Assembly (NCBI RefSeq): GCF_036669915.1
Contig: NC_089318.1
Span: 16,294,012 to 16,358,011 of the forward strand
Reading direction: 5' to 3'
Origin: Pocillopora verrucosa
Lineage: Eukaryota > Cnidaria > Anthozoa > Scleractinia > Pocilloporidae
Length of the DNA stretch: 64,000 nucleotides
The notes under the pieces were generated by a model. It searched no databases. It was not told the DNA's origin and worked only from the letters and a program-made list of their open reading frames with translations. A program made the translations under genes and the position numbers. The first letter of the stretch is position 1, and every line of letters begins with the position of its first letter. Below, piece after piece: positions 34,801-46,638 of this stretch.

Positions 34801-37800
34801 CACAATAAAAAGGCTTCTATCATTTTCTCCTGACCTTAAATTTTGATTGAACAATGACACTTTTAGCAGAAATAAATGTCGAACGTGCGTTAACAACGTG
34901 ACGAGACTTAGTACGAACGCTAAGCAATGGACAAAGTAATCGCATGATAAGCGTAGCAAGTCAAAACATAATTTGGAATAATCCTTAATTTTTACTGTCT
35001 TTACTTATTTCTGCCAAATTTTCGGTTAGTGTCAAAGACTGTTTTGACATGGGGCCCCCTTTGTATTTGCCCATGATCCGGATTTGCATGCATCACGGAA
35101 CTTAGTCACCATGAGTCACGGTTTGGTGTTGTCGCGAATTACATGACAGCCGGTGTTGTGAGAGGGGAAAGTTAAGACGCATTGTCTTGTATGTCTTGCT
35201 TAGGTGGCTCTCGCAAATTGAACTGAAACTCAACAATACCGGGCTCAAAAGCTGGCCTGAGCAAGTTTTCCTCCTCCCCTTAACGAAACGGAAAATGTGT
35301 TTGAGTAGGGAGGGGTTGTGGGGATTTTGATGTCAAAGGGGGCCTGTTTGGTCATAAAAACGGCTTGGTCGCTTGTATTTATTGTCAAATTTTCACTATC
35401 GAATGAAATTAAAAATAGCTTTATGAGGATTCCTTTTTATCAATACTATCATGATAAACCAACTTACAAGGACTGGAACAGCAAAACCTCAAAAAAAAAA
35501 AAAAGAAAGAACTGATTTCACTTTCTCTTCGCAGACAATCGCCGTGGGATGCGGTCCAGGAACCTTTCTTAATTCAACTGCTTTGGTTTGTCAGAAGTGT
35601 CCAAATGGTACATTTTCGGCTCACGAAAATGCACGAATGTGTTCGACGTGTAAAAGGTGTATGGGTAGGAACAACGTGATGGTCAAAGCATGTACCCCTA
35701 CCTCGGACACGAAGTGCGAGTGCCTACCTGGTCACTACTTTAACGGATTTCTGATTTGTCTCAAGTGCCAGCCATGTAAACGAGGATATGGATTTGTGAA
35801 AAATTGCACAGCAACGACGAACACAGTTTGTGAACGGTGTGAGAGGGTAAGTCCTAAAATACTCTGATCTACCTGTAACTTCTTCCTAAATGACCGATGC
35901 TACCATATTTTCATCTTGAATAACGAAACTTTTGAGTTTTTCAAGTTTTTTCAAGTGCAATCGTTGGCAATCATCCCTATTCATAGCCATCCTTGTTTCG
36001 TTTTGGTTTAACCCTTTACACTACTGGATCAGTGCGTATATTCTCCACACCGTTCTCTCTCAACTTCCTATGATAGCGAGAAAGAGAATTTGTTTAACGG
36101 TCAATAGCTTCTTCAGTTCACGATCATTTTTTTATTCTCACGACCCTAATGTTTAATTCAGCTGTGATGCTGTGAGGAGAAATTAGCTGCCAATCAGTCC
36201 CAGGTGTTAAAGGCTTAATCTTACCTCTTTGATGTTTTTTCATCCAAGGAAATGATTATTTAAAGCTTATATTCCAATTAAAAGAAAAATTTTATTACGC
36301 TAACCTGATTACTACCCAGACGATAGCGCGTCTTTAATCAAGTGTCAAAAATAATTAGTTATCGCTTAGGTTTTGCTCTACTTCACACAATGATTGGTTC
36401 AAAAACTTAACCAATCATTTTCAAAACAGAAACTAATGACGTCTTATTCAACCGCATTTTTCTGCCTGTTATTAATTTGAGCTCTTTATGGCACTTAAGG
36501 GCGTTTTCCTTCGCTCTAATATATTAGCCGGCGCGATTCCTTTAGTTTTTGGCTTTGAGACGCTCGATGAAAAAAAACACTCTACCGATACGAAGAATAA
36601 GACGGCATTAGAATTAGACGACCAAAATATGCGGACGACGAATATATTTAATGACACGTGTCTCAAAAGCAGTACGTCAAAGTAGATTCGAGAACCATGA
36701 AACAGACAAACGTCCGATACAGATGACCTCAGTGATCAGTGAAACGCGATACTAGAAATGATCAATATCAAATAAATACGGCCATTGAGGTTTCATACGG
36801 AGCCCTTTGCTAATTTCTCCTCCAAATATCGATACCTTATTCAGTAACATTGTGACGAGAAAAGACAAAGTTTTTGTTAAGAGAATTCCCCATAGATGAA
36901 ATTCAAAATTATTTTTATTCATGGTAAAAAGATACTTACAGCCCTATTTTACTGATTTCAAATCAAGTTTGTTAATTGTCTTTTCTTTCTTGTCAGGGAA
37001 AAACATTCTCAGTTGGCAAGGGCTTTGATGCTTGTAAACCATGTAGCAAGTGTCAGAAGGGAGAGGTTGTTAAAGAAACCTGCATACGAAGAAGAGACAC
37101 AAAGTGCACACCGGAAAAAGATTTTAATAATTCGAAACAGAAACCTTTTTTACTTGTACCCACCAAATCAAAGCCACGAACTAATGGTGATACACGGATA
37201 GCGAAGGAAGAGCCGTCAAAATCTTCATCAGGATCTGAATCTTTTTCAACTCTTTCCAGTAAGTCTCTCTTTATCAATTTTTTTTTGGATATAGGTTGCT
37301 TTAAAAAATTATAGATAATCGCTTAGGTGCATAATTTTTAATAAAATAAATACCACTCAAAAATTTTGATCAGATTCCTCCACTGGAAAGAAGAACACCC
37401 ACGAAATGAACCCTGCTCGCAAAGTGCGGCTTCGCAGCTTAGTTGACATGTAGTAGCCCCCAACTCCCAACTAGTATCTGGGAGGAGGCATGGGTTTGAA
37501 TCCCGTCGAAGCCTGAATTTCTTTCAGGCTTTTTTTGTGTGATTGCTTAAATTGCAGTTCACCTGTGAGGTGCAGTGCTTTAACCCTTTAACTCTCAGAT
37601 CGAATTTGTAATTCTTCTCACTGTCAACCATACAATTCTTATAATGTTAGTTCAGAGAATTTAGTATTGGATCAACTAATTATCCTCAAATTAATATTTT
37701 TCTTTATTCTCATCACTTATCTGGATGATATTATATTGATATTGTGAGGAGAAATTCTGTCTTGATCACTCATGGGAGTTACTTAAGGAAAAAAATTTAT

Positions 37801-39385
37801 CATCAGTGGTCGAGAATGCGATTTTACCGCCAAAATATAAGAAAGTTTTAGAGATTTTTAATGAAATGTGTGACATTTTAAAATGGAATGATGAAAAGGC
37901 ACACCGTAAGGTATAGGCAATCCCTAAATTGTAGTGAAAATTTCTTAAAGGTAGTCCTTGTGACTGTGTGCCCTCTGGCTAAGGACAACCTCGTCACTGG
38001 GGTCCCCTCCCTTCCCTTTCCCCTCCCCCTCCCCCTGAAACGTTTCAGTGGGTGGGTACACAAGAGAGACTCTGGGAAGAAGGTGCGGTTCAGGCAACTT
38101 GGACGCCATCCTCACGTCTTACTAATTCTGTTTCAGCGATTATATCGTCTACGACGGCTGTAACGGGGAAGAAGAAAGAATATGAATCTTTGGAAGAGGA
38201 AGAAACTAACTATCAGGCTGTCTTGTACTCTCTGGTCGCATTGCTGGTTGTACTTATAATTGTTGGGACCATTGTTGTCCTGCACAGGAGGCGGAATAAC
38301 AGAAAACGCACAAAGAACAGGGGCAAGTCGGGTATGATTAACTTTTCTTGCTGTTTAACGATGTTTAAGGTATAAATCGGTAACCCGCTGCGCTAAGCCA
38401 CGAGCAGTTCCTACTTTTCGGCGAAGTCCGTCGTGTAAGCAAAAAAAAAAAAATTTATAAAAAGGATCATTGGAAAATTATTGATGTTAGCGCAGCGCGC
38501 GGAACTCTGTGAGTGAGTCACACAACTAGTTTTCCGAAAGTTCCAGTTAAGCTTTTTTACTTGCGTTACATAATTTGCCTAATGAGAGAGACTGCTCGTA
38601 GTCTAGGCTGCGTAGAGAAGTGCACTGAAGGTCGCAATTGTTTATTCAACGTTTTGGTAAAGTGAAAGAGTCGTGTCATCAAGGTTATATATGCGTTTTA
38701 TCTCAGTAGATTCTTGCGAGGAACCCAGTACGAGATCAAACTCAAGTGAAGTCGTAGGAGCTGTAGAAAATCCTTACACCTCTTTACCCTGTATTGGAGG
38801 ACGACAAGGTTTGTGGCATCGTTTGTTTTTATTGTTGTTGCTTTTTTTTATACAGCTTTGTTTTTAATCATTCGTATTTTTTTTGCGGATGTAAGCCTTT
38901 CTTCACTTAACTCTAAGATCGTCCCCTTCTACTTCTCCTCCAACCAGAGGGCGTGGGAGCTTATTTTATTCAATCTTGAGCCACAAAGAAATTTTTCATG
39001 TGGGATTTTGTGGTAAAAGGAGACCTTTTTATGCCCTCATGAGAATTGCCTTTCTTTGTCGGTTTCAAATTCACTATCTTGATTGTAATACCACTTTCAT
39101 TTCTTTGTCAATTCAGGTGATAAATTGCTACGAGAAGCTCCTTACACCCTTATTACGGATCTATCGCAATATTTAAATCCCGGAGACAGATGGAAACAGT
39201 TTGGGGGACGACTCAAATTCAACAGCACCCAGATCAATAATTTTGCTTTGGATAGGAGAACAGCAACTGAGGCTATGCTTGTGGAATGGGGCCAGAGAGA
39301 CACTTCCACTGTTGCAGCGCTCAGAGACATTTTCAGGGCCATGAAATGGTCGAAAGAAGCGAAAATCACCGCAATGTATGTGTAG
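28871..39385 (+). CDS. TNF-receptor-superfamily member with death domain
   Basis: Six coding exons: 28871-28930, 35535-35846, 36997-37258, 38137-38331, 38707-38808 and 39117-39385; 1200 nt, 399 residues. Exon 1 is a 20-residue signal peptide and is followed by a 6.6-kb intron; phases are 0, 0, 1, 1, 1. Exons 2-3 hold about three cysteine-rich repeats with the family signatures DTKCECLPGHYF, TNTVCERC and RRDTKC. A Lys/Ser-rich stalk follows, then one membrane span (about 239-260, VLYSLVALLVVLIIVGTIVV) with a basic stop-transfer sequence HRRRNNRKR. A linker leads to a cytoplasmic death domain of about 75 residues (LITDLSQYL, WKQFGGRL, AMLVEWGQRD, ALRDIFRAMKW). It should be a plasma-membrane receptor signalling to apoptosis or NF-kB through death-domain adaptors. 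A death-domain receptor of the p75NTR/EDAR/TNFR1 sort is clear; a one-to-one vertebrate orthologue is not. Exon 1 is assigned by phase and signal peptide across a long intron, so it is the least certain exon. Confidence 0.88.
28931..35534 (+). other. Long first intron of the TNF-receptor gene
   Basis: 6.6 kb with no recognisable exon. Open frames such as 29593-29847, 30468-30863 and 32626-32904 show no domain. Nothing here looks repetitive on reading apart from A/T tracts and the A-rich stretch near 34560-34680. A long first intron often carries regulatory sequence, but I can point to none. Confidence 0.5.
36008..36218 (+). mobile_element. TTAA-flanked miniature element
   Basis: Starts TTAA-CCCTTT and ends AAAGGC-TTAA, so TTAA stands at both borders and the first bases form a short inverted repeat. 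The interior includes GAGGAGAAATTAGCTGCCAATC, typical of the family. No coding content. It lies in the second intron of the TNF-receptor gene. Confidence 0.7.
37405..37579 (+). mobile_element. tRNA-derived SINE, fourth family
   Basis: A-box-like GCTTCGCAGCTTAGTTGACA, B-box GGGTTTGAATCCC, then GTCGAAGCCTGAATTTCTTT and CAGGCTTTTTTT forming a small hairpin, then a GATTGCTTAAATTGCAGTTC tail. It directly abuts a TTAA-type element at 37580. Both lie in the third intron of the TNF-receptor gene. Confidence 0.65.
37580..37786 (+). mobile_element. TTAA-flanked miniature element
   Basis: Starts TTAACCCTTTAACTCTCAGA and continues with TAATTCTTCTCACTGTCAAC and TTGTGAGGAGAAATTCTGTC. It ends near CATGGGAGTTACTTAA. 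The right terminus is decayed. Same subfamily as 51853-52073. Confidence 0.7.
38707..38709 (+). promoter_or_regulatory. NAGNAG tandem 3' splice site
   Basis: The acceptor of TNF-receptor exon 5 reads CAGTAG. Splicing at the first or second AG keeps the frame and adds or omits one codon. The first (CAG) is usually preferred. The alternative would change one residue in the juxtamembrane linker. Confidence 0.55.
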
Positions 39386-42300
39386 CAATTTTTTCCGTGA
39401 CCAAAGTTGGTAATTTGTTCGTAAATATTGTAAGTAAGATTCTAGTGTAAGTACTGCAGCCATCTTTGAGCTGAAGTATGACATTTTCTCGGAGAAACTT
39501 AATATCTAGCGTCAATTTGCCACGAATCTAGTTTGAGGAATCCTGTGGTAGTGAAATAATTTATAAAATTTTAAGCCGGAAATCTACAGCCCAATCTCGA
39601 AGACGTGGGTGCTCTTACATCGAAGTCCTTCGTTCTGTAGTTTTGAGAGGGGTTATGCTATACTAGTGAATTTTTAGGTTATTAGGTTGACAAATTTAGT
39701 ATGTTTTAAGACTATTTAATTCATAAAATGAGGTCAAACCGCGTTTATGACCCTTTCAATCATTTAGAATTATTTTGACGAGATTCTCTTAAAATGATGT
39801 TAAGAAATGTTTACGATGGCTAATTTTTTCGGTTTGGTATTTTAAATTGTTATCATTCCATTAATTTATTATCGTGGAATATTAGATCCAACGATCCTAA
39901 GGGGAGAGAAACAGAGAGGTGGGGCGTTCGTGAGTGAAAGAGGAAAAAGTGAAAATAACTGGATTTTAAAAACCAGTGAACCATTACAAAATTGACCTTT
40001 TATTCGTCAAGAGGTGCTTATCAACTGAACACGCTTTTGGCGATATAGAGAAATGAATTTGGTATTTTATGCCATTTAGTAGTCACGTAGTTGACGGAAT
40101 TAATGTGCAATGTTAAATATAACGCAATGAAACACTTTCGCTTTATTTTGCTAAAAGTAAAGTTTTCAACATTTTAAGTGCGTTTGTTCTGAATTTGGTG
40201 AAATTGAATCAAACCACAAAATGTCTTTTTGTTTTGATGATTTACGCAAATATTTGTCGCCGAGTAAGAGACACGCTGCGATTTTCTTTCAGGCCGCAGA
40301 TCAATACTATTTCTGAAAGAAACTCTGCGTAATTTTTAATTTTTTTTTTAATTTTGGCGTCTTCAGTCAATAATCCGCACTTTTTTTTTTTGAAGAATTA
40401 TTTGGAAATTTTCACAATAATTTATGAATCGTACAAAACGTAGAAACCATATGGGGTTTCTCATAGAGTGTATATTTTTGTATACAGCTGTTAACGGAAT
40501 CATTTGTTTGAAAATATATTTTTTAACGCAAAAATTAAGATGAATATTTTCTTACTTTGCTGAGAGATAAGCTAAACTTAGTTTGAAAATAATTTTGTAC
40601 TCTCGAGTAAAAATTTAAAATAACTGAGCACAAATTTATAATCGCTCGAGTTCATGGGCAATATTTTGACAATTGCATCTTGGCATTGTTTTGTATTGAA
40701 TGAAATGGTATTTAATTTATGGACAATTTCATACAACAATTAAAAGATAATTATTCTAATGCTTGACGGCCTTAAAGTACGTGATCATATTAAGGAATTT
40801 GACATAAGATCGAAGCTTTTTACTTTAATTCTTTTTGAATGAAAGAGACATTTTGATGTTTGGTAAAGGCAAGTTTGGTAAGTCGGGGAGTTGTTTTTAT
40901 TCAACATCAGACAAACCTCGCGTACTTTAGGACCCGAAACAATTGAAAATAATGTTTCTTATTGATTGACAGGTTATATATGTTGCTACTAATTTTAGGA
41001 AGGATCAGTTAATGAAGACATTATTATCTTTAGTTAAATCCCGCAAATGGGATGAAGAGTATGTGTAATCTTATCGTTATTAATGGTCGACGACTTACTA
41101 AGGGATATTCCTGGATGAAGTTTAAACAATTTGTTTTGTCAAAGGTACTCAGTAGAGAAATGGATGCTGTGGTCAAGCTTGTTGCGCCAGTAAACTGTTG
41201 GCCTAAATATGCATGTGTCAAATTATTATTAAATAAGTACTGGCTATGTAGCGAAAAAACTGCACTTTTTTTAGCCAATAGTAAAGCTGAGATACGGGTA
41301 ATCATACTGAACTATTAAAATTATTAATTTTGGTAATGCGCTTCCTTCATGCTCCAAGTTTATTACTTTCAATACATATGAGTTAGGACAAGGGATCGTA
41401 TTTAAGGGGGGGGGGAGAGAGATCCTATTTAATGTATAATTTATTCTTCTGTCTCGTTATTATTTTAAGCTTCTTCTAGAAGGGAATGTATAATTATTTT
41501 TGTGACCTGTTTGTAATAAATTGAGAAATTGGCTTTATTGATGAACATCTCGCAGTCAAGCTTCTCTATTTGCTATCTAAAAATACGCTTTTTGACGGCG
41601 TGTGTGGTTTAGGGCTTCGTAAGTTCCTTAGTCTACATAAAGAGGAGAGCTGTTTCTCCTTCAGGAGACAGAGAAATCGCACTCGAACTCATGTTATTAC
41701 TTGATAAAAATTTGCATGAAAAAACATCTTAGAAAATGAAGACAGACGACATATTGGCAGCGCGCGCTATTTATAATTTTGAAAAATTTACTAGTGTTTA
41801 TTACACTAAATTGCACTCGCAATTATGTTTGTATCTGTTAATAATTTACATGAAAAACAGCACAGATAGTCCAAGACAGACGAAATTTTGGCAGCGCACG
41901 CGCGCTTTTTGTAATTTGCATTCGTGTTACAACTTTGTACTCGTGTTACACGAGAGTGCACTCCTTTATTACAGGAACAACAGTGATAACAGATCGTAGA
42001 AGTCACGCTTGTTCTGCAAACTGACAGTGCCTCGTGCACTGTAGTCTCTTCATTCCAATGCCGATATCGAGCATTTCTGTATCTACTTGACCTCCCGCGG
42101 TTGACCATTGGTTGCCAGAAGTCTAAAAACATTTTCGCAGCCGAGTGCGTGACAAGTGCGTGACTGACCACATTTTGACGTCAACTGTGATTTATCACTC
42201 TGAATAGACGCCCAGCAACATATGGTCTTCTTGCTAAATATCTACGGTATAAAAAAGAAAAAAAAAAAAGGTTTCGGTGGTGACATCATCTGATAGATCT

Positions 42301-42567
42301 CATGTAAAAACCAATCAAAATTTGTTTTTGATTGAAAGTTTTTAATTTTTAAATTTTTTTTAAAGTTTTTATTTACTGAGTTGATAATGTAAATTGGCCA
42401 TTAATTAATGCCCTTCGTAACGGTGTTTTCCCTTTGCGTGACCTTCGTGGAGGGTCTGGCGTGACGGACGTCAAATGGACATTTTTCCAGGCTCTCGTGA
42501 GGAAGTTGAACGCCTGTGGAAAATTGACCTTGAAATTTATATTGCATTAGAAATTTCCGACATTAGA
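39386..42567. other. AT-rich intergenic stretch
   Basis: No gene recognised between the TNF-receptor gene and ARPIN. The start is the 3' untranslated region of the receptor gene. A diverged direct repeat occurs at about 41741-41825 and 41876-41960, sharing AGACAGACGA, TTGGCAGCGC and TTGCACTC-type strings. The last few hundred bases should hold the ARPIN promoter. Confidence 0.5.
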
Positions 42568-45500
42568 ATGACTCGTGCACATATGCTCTACGACAACAGA
42601 CCGTTGGAATCGATTCCTGTTACTCCAATTAGATGGGAAAAACGTTGGGAACCGGAAGAGTTATTTCGCTGGCAAAGGTTTGTTTGATTTAAAGATTGCA
42701 ACATTCTACCAACTCAGCGACATATAATGCATAGCATGGCACTCTTTCAGTGGTTGTTTGGATTTACTCATAATAACTTTCCCTTCTATCTCTCTGTAAA
42801 AGGACTGGCGGCATTATAGTAGAGGGTAAAGTATATGGCCGACTAAGATTTACCGTATCAGATCCCTTCTCGGGTTCTCAGAAGGTATTTTCTATTTAAT
42901 CACCGTATCGTTTTGTTAATGTTTAATTTTGATTTCTGCTTCAGCCATTGGTTACCAATAATGCATTCGATATATTTTCACAATGAACTAACTTTTTATT
43001 TGCGATATAGTGGCGCTATGTAGTGCTACATATAGAGATCTCAAAAGCCCTGAAGAGGAAGTTTGATTCCCTCACCGGGAAGGAAATTGACCCTAACTAT
43101 GGAAAGGACAAGAAAGTTAGCACTGGTTATCTAATGTCTTCTTACAGTAAGTTTTTTTTTACTTTTAGTAGAACTGTTTTGTTTATTGTAGCTACACAGT
43201 TAGAGGTTTGTACAGTTGTTTGTCTCTTCATCCAAAGACACTATCGATAATTTTTGTATTGTGATCAGGAATGATTCTGTGGTATGCAATATTGCACATA
43301 GGAATTGGTTCATGCTCACTGTGTGTATATTGAGGTATGGATGCACTTGGGAGGTTTGGAGAGCACAAGAGAAGTGTAAGAGTTGATTGAGGCATAACTT
43401 ACAACTTCCCTTGAGTGCTCTCCAGACTTCTTGAAAAGCTGGTTAACCTGCAGTTGTTTTCATCAGAAATTAGTCCACAGTCTTCCCTCCTTACTTTGAT
43501 TCTAAAACACTTTATTTTTCTAAATTTGAGAAATTTTTTTTCCAGAGACATCTGCATCCACAGATTCTGATAAAATTGATGCAGCTGAGGCAAAAAGAAT
43601 GATAACAGTGACAGAGTTGACCAGACTGACAGAAAACAAACTTCCAGAGACTGGAAATGTGATCAGTCAAGCATTCTGGTGTGCAGAGGAAGACATTGAG
43701 AAAATGGAACTACTTCAAGGGGATCCCATCAGATTAAAGACTAAAGGAGAAGGTCCATTCATTGGTAATCTCACTATTTTACATTATTTGCAGAATGGAT
43801 TATGTTTGGGTTTGTCTTTTTGACTATTGTTGCTCCCACAACAATAAATCACTCGCTGGTCTGCAAGTTACACTTGTCTTCACGAAAAAAGATTTATTTT
43901 TCAACACAAACTTGCCAAACAACTTCTCCAAACTCACCTAATCTGGGTGCATGTGGCCCACAGCAACATACATGACTGTCAGTCAAAACCCAAACAAAGT
44001 ACTAACATGATAAATGTAACATATGTAAAGCAAATTACAGTACAAAGTCATGAAACACTAGAAGCAAGAGGCACACTACTGTCATGTTTTTAATAAACCT
44101 GAAGTTGCCTAATAATTTTATTCTCAAGACTTAATCCAGTTTCTCAGTTCATCATAAAGCTCTCAATGAACTCCCCACTTTTGTTTCTGCTGTTTTGCAC
44201 AATTTGGGCAAAGGATTGTCTAATGCTTTAAAATTTAGATCACTGTCATTTTGTATGTATTCAGTGCAACCAAACTGAAGATCACTTAAGAATTTAAGAC
44301 AACTGAAAAAAAGTTGTATATAGTGACCTTGAAGTTCACAATCAGAAATTAGACCCACAAATACTTTAGAAATGGTATAAAGCTTATCCTTAGCAATGTC
44401 CCCTTTTTTTTTGTTTTTTTTTTCTTTCAGCATTGTCACACCAAGTCTTTTATAACCAAACCAAATTGGTTTACAATATGACAATGTTACTTATGACAGA
44501 AATGAAAGTATTCTCAATTCTCCTTCCTTGTGACAGAGTTTATAGTCAAACTCGACAATGCAGGTAGCGCAACAGCTGCAAATTACACTGGAGGTGAAGG
44601 AGCAGGCAGCTCCTGGACAGACAAGGTGATGTCTTTCAAAGGACAGCAAGATGTTCCACAAGATGAAGGAGATGGTGCTGAGGATGATGAGTGGGTGAGT
44701 ATCAGATTGGAAGTTAAGGTTGGAGCCCTAGCTACTTCATTATGGTGTGTGTCTTCAGGGAAGACAGGTGTACTAATGGGGATTGCTGATCAATCTGAAA
44801 GAGCGGATTAAAAATGCAAGGGTTACCTGGTGTGAACTAGTCTCCCTTTAAGAAGGAGTGATCATGACCCAAGCAGCTTTAATGATTGAGAATCTTGGGA
44901 TGATCAAACTTAACCCTTTAACTCTTAGAAGTGATTAACATGTAACTTCTCCCTGTAATATCCATACATTATCCAGCAAACAGGTAGTGAGAATACTTAA
45001 CTTTATCAGGTACAAGATATTACCTTGATTGAACACCAAATTCTTGTAACCAATTTACAGGGAAATGTGTAGCAGCTGGTGGGGAGAATTAGCAATCAGA
45101 TCTTGGGAGTTAGAGAGTTAATGGCAGCAGTAGTGGGTCATGTGGCATGTAGGTACCCCATTCCCCCCTCCTTCTTCCTCCCCTGAAAAGGATTGGTGCT
45201 AATGACTGGACTTTTGTCATCCTTGGAAGTCATCATCAGAGTCAAAGTTGTCAGAGTCAAATGGCACACGACTTGTTTGTGAAATACTTATCAGTTAGTT
45301 TTGGCAGTTTTATTCTTTGTAAGATTCAAGAACAGCTGTCCCTAGTAGTTATTGGTCAGTGGATAGTTCTGAACTTAAGGTTAAAAAAGTATAGCAGATC
45401 TCATTGGTTTGTTGATGATATCCCTTTTTGCTGTTATTATTATTTACTTTTTATGGTATTAAGCCATTCCCTTTACTTGTACTAGTCAGTAAAGTCGTGA

Positions 45501-45571
45501 AAAAGACAAAAGCATGAAATATACAATTAAACATTTTGTGTCTTATACATTTCATCTTTCAGGATGACTGA
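42568..45571 (+). CDS. ARPIN: Arpin, Arp2/3 complex inhibitor
   Basis: Six coding exons: 42568-42677, 42803-42884, 43011-43146, 43546-43764, 44537-44694 and 45563-45571; 714 nt, 237 residues (human about 226). Arpin inhibits the Arp2/3 actin-nucleating complex downstream of Rac and brakes lamellipodial protrusion. Family identity rests on KRKFDSLTGKEIDPNYGKD, VSTGYLMSSYK, AFWCAEEDIEKMEL, PIRLKTKGEGPF, SWTDKVMSFK and the acidic C-terminal tail DGAEDDEWDD, which is the Arp2/3-binding end. I chose ATG 42568 (MTRAHMLYDNRP) because it matches the N-terminus of arpins; an in-frame ATG at 42475 would add 31 residues with no known counterpart. The last coding exon supplies only two residues and the stop, yet these complete the conserved WDD tail. 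A TTAA-type element occupies the last intron. Confidence 0.95.
44910..45121 (+). mobile_element. TTAA-flanked miniature element
   Basis: Begins TTAACCCTTTAACTCTTAGA and ends GGGAGTTAGAGAG-TTAA, with TTAA at both borders. Interior includes TAACTTCTCCCTGTAATATC. Located in the last ARPIN intron. Confidence 0.75.
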
Positions 45572-46283
45572 GTATTACTGAGATGGATCAATGCTACATT
45601 GTAAGTCATGTTAGCCATGATAGGTTACTACAGTTATTGCAGGTACTGTCAGCTACCTGCTTTTTTTTGCATCAGATGAAGATGTCACAGAGATGAGGTA
45701 CTTCAAGAAAACCCTGTTGCAAATTTGTTTAAAGGGTGTTGATGGTTGGATGAAACACCAAAAAAATAAACACTAAACTACTATTTAAACCCTTTTGGAT
45801 CGGATCTAAACCTAAACTTATCTTGAAATCCTTCCGAACAGCTATGGAACTCGAGAGAACCATGAAAACACTTTGCTACTGAATTATACAATAACTACTA
45901 ATTACAGATGAAGCTATTTTGGCAAAGAATGTCACTGGGTTGCATATGTTATGCAACAACAACAAAAATTATGATGTAAGTGTCATTGTTCTATTTTTTT
46001 ACAAGTTCTTGATCACCTTCCTCACAGTCCTTTTTTGTAATCAAAGTCTTTTGAGATGAAACTAGATGTATTTTGAATTCATTGGCTGTATTTTACAGAT
46101 TTCTGATTACACTTTTTTGTCATCAGATTTCTTACATTTAACCCTTAGAATGGTAAGAAACAATGTAATAAGTACATTGTATTACTAAGTTAAACATAAC
46201 AGGAAAATGGAATAATTGAAATCCGATGAAATGGGTTTGTAATGACTGAAACAGAGCAAGTGATATTGTGTTACATTTAATTC

Positions 46284-46289
46284 AATAAA
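46284..46289 (+). terminator. Candidate ARPIN polyadenylation signal AATAAA
   Basis: AATAAA (in TTCAATAAACAC) about 710 bases after the ARPIN stop codon. Plausible, unproven. Confidence 0.35.
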
Positions 46290-46427
46290 CACAGTGAGAA
46301 AAATACACTTAGTCTAGTTCTCTGACTCATTCTTGTAGAGATAATTCTTACTTTGATATTGATGTATTGAAGTTATTAGTTATGCCTCTATCAATTTGAA
46401 GGGTATTTTTTTTAAAATTAGTATTAC

Positions 46428-46638
46428 CAACTCAGGTGATAAAGTAAATTGGCCCTTGTAAAGAGTTACAGAGCTGATGTTTTCAGGGTTAGCTGAACAT
46501 TTGCCCTGCACTCTAAACTTCTGCTCTGTAATTTGTTATGGTGGCCAGTTTATGTTATCAACACAGTTGATAATACTATATTACCCTGTTATACTCTCCC
46601 ACAGACAACACCACAGTTTCTTTAGAAACTTATCCCCT
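46428..46638. repeat. Long palindromic repeat, copy 2 (decayed)
   Basis: Follows the order of the copy at 19931-20160: GTAAATTGGCCC, a decayed stem, GGTGGCCAGTTTATGTTATC, AACACAGTTGATAATACTAT, then ATTACCCTGTTATAC and TTTCTTTAGAAACTTATCCCC. The inverted arms no longer pair well. Confidence 0.7.

Noticed and set aside
42475-42567. Upstream in-frame ATG of ARPIN
   Set aside because: It would add 31 residues absent from known arpins; ATG 42568 matches the family N-terminus.
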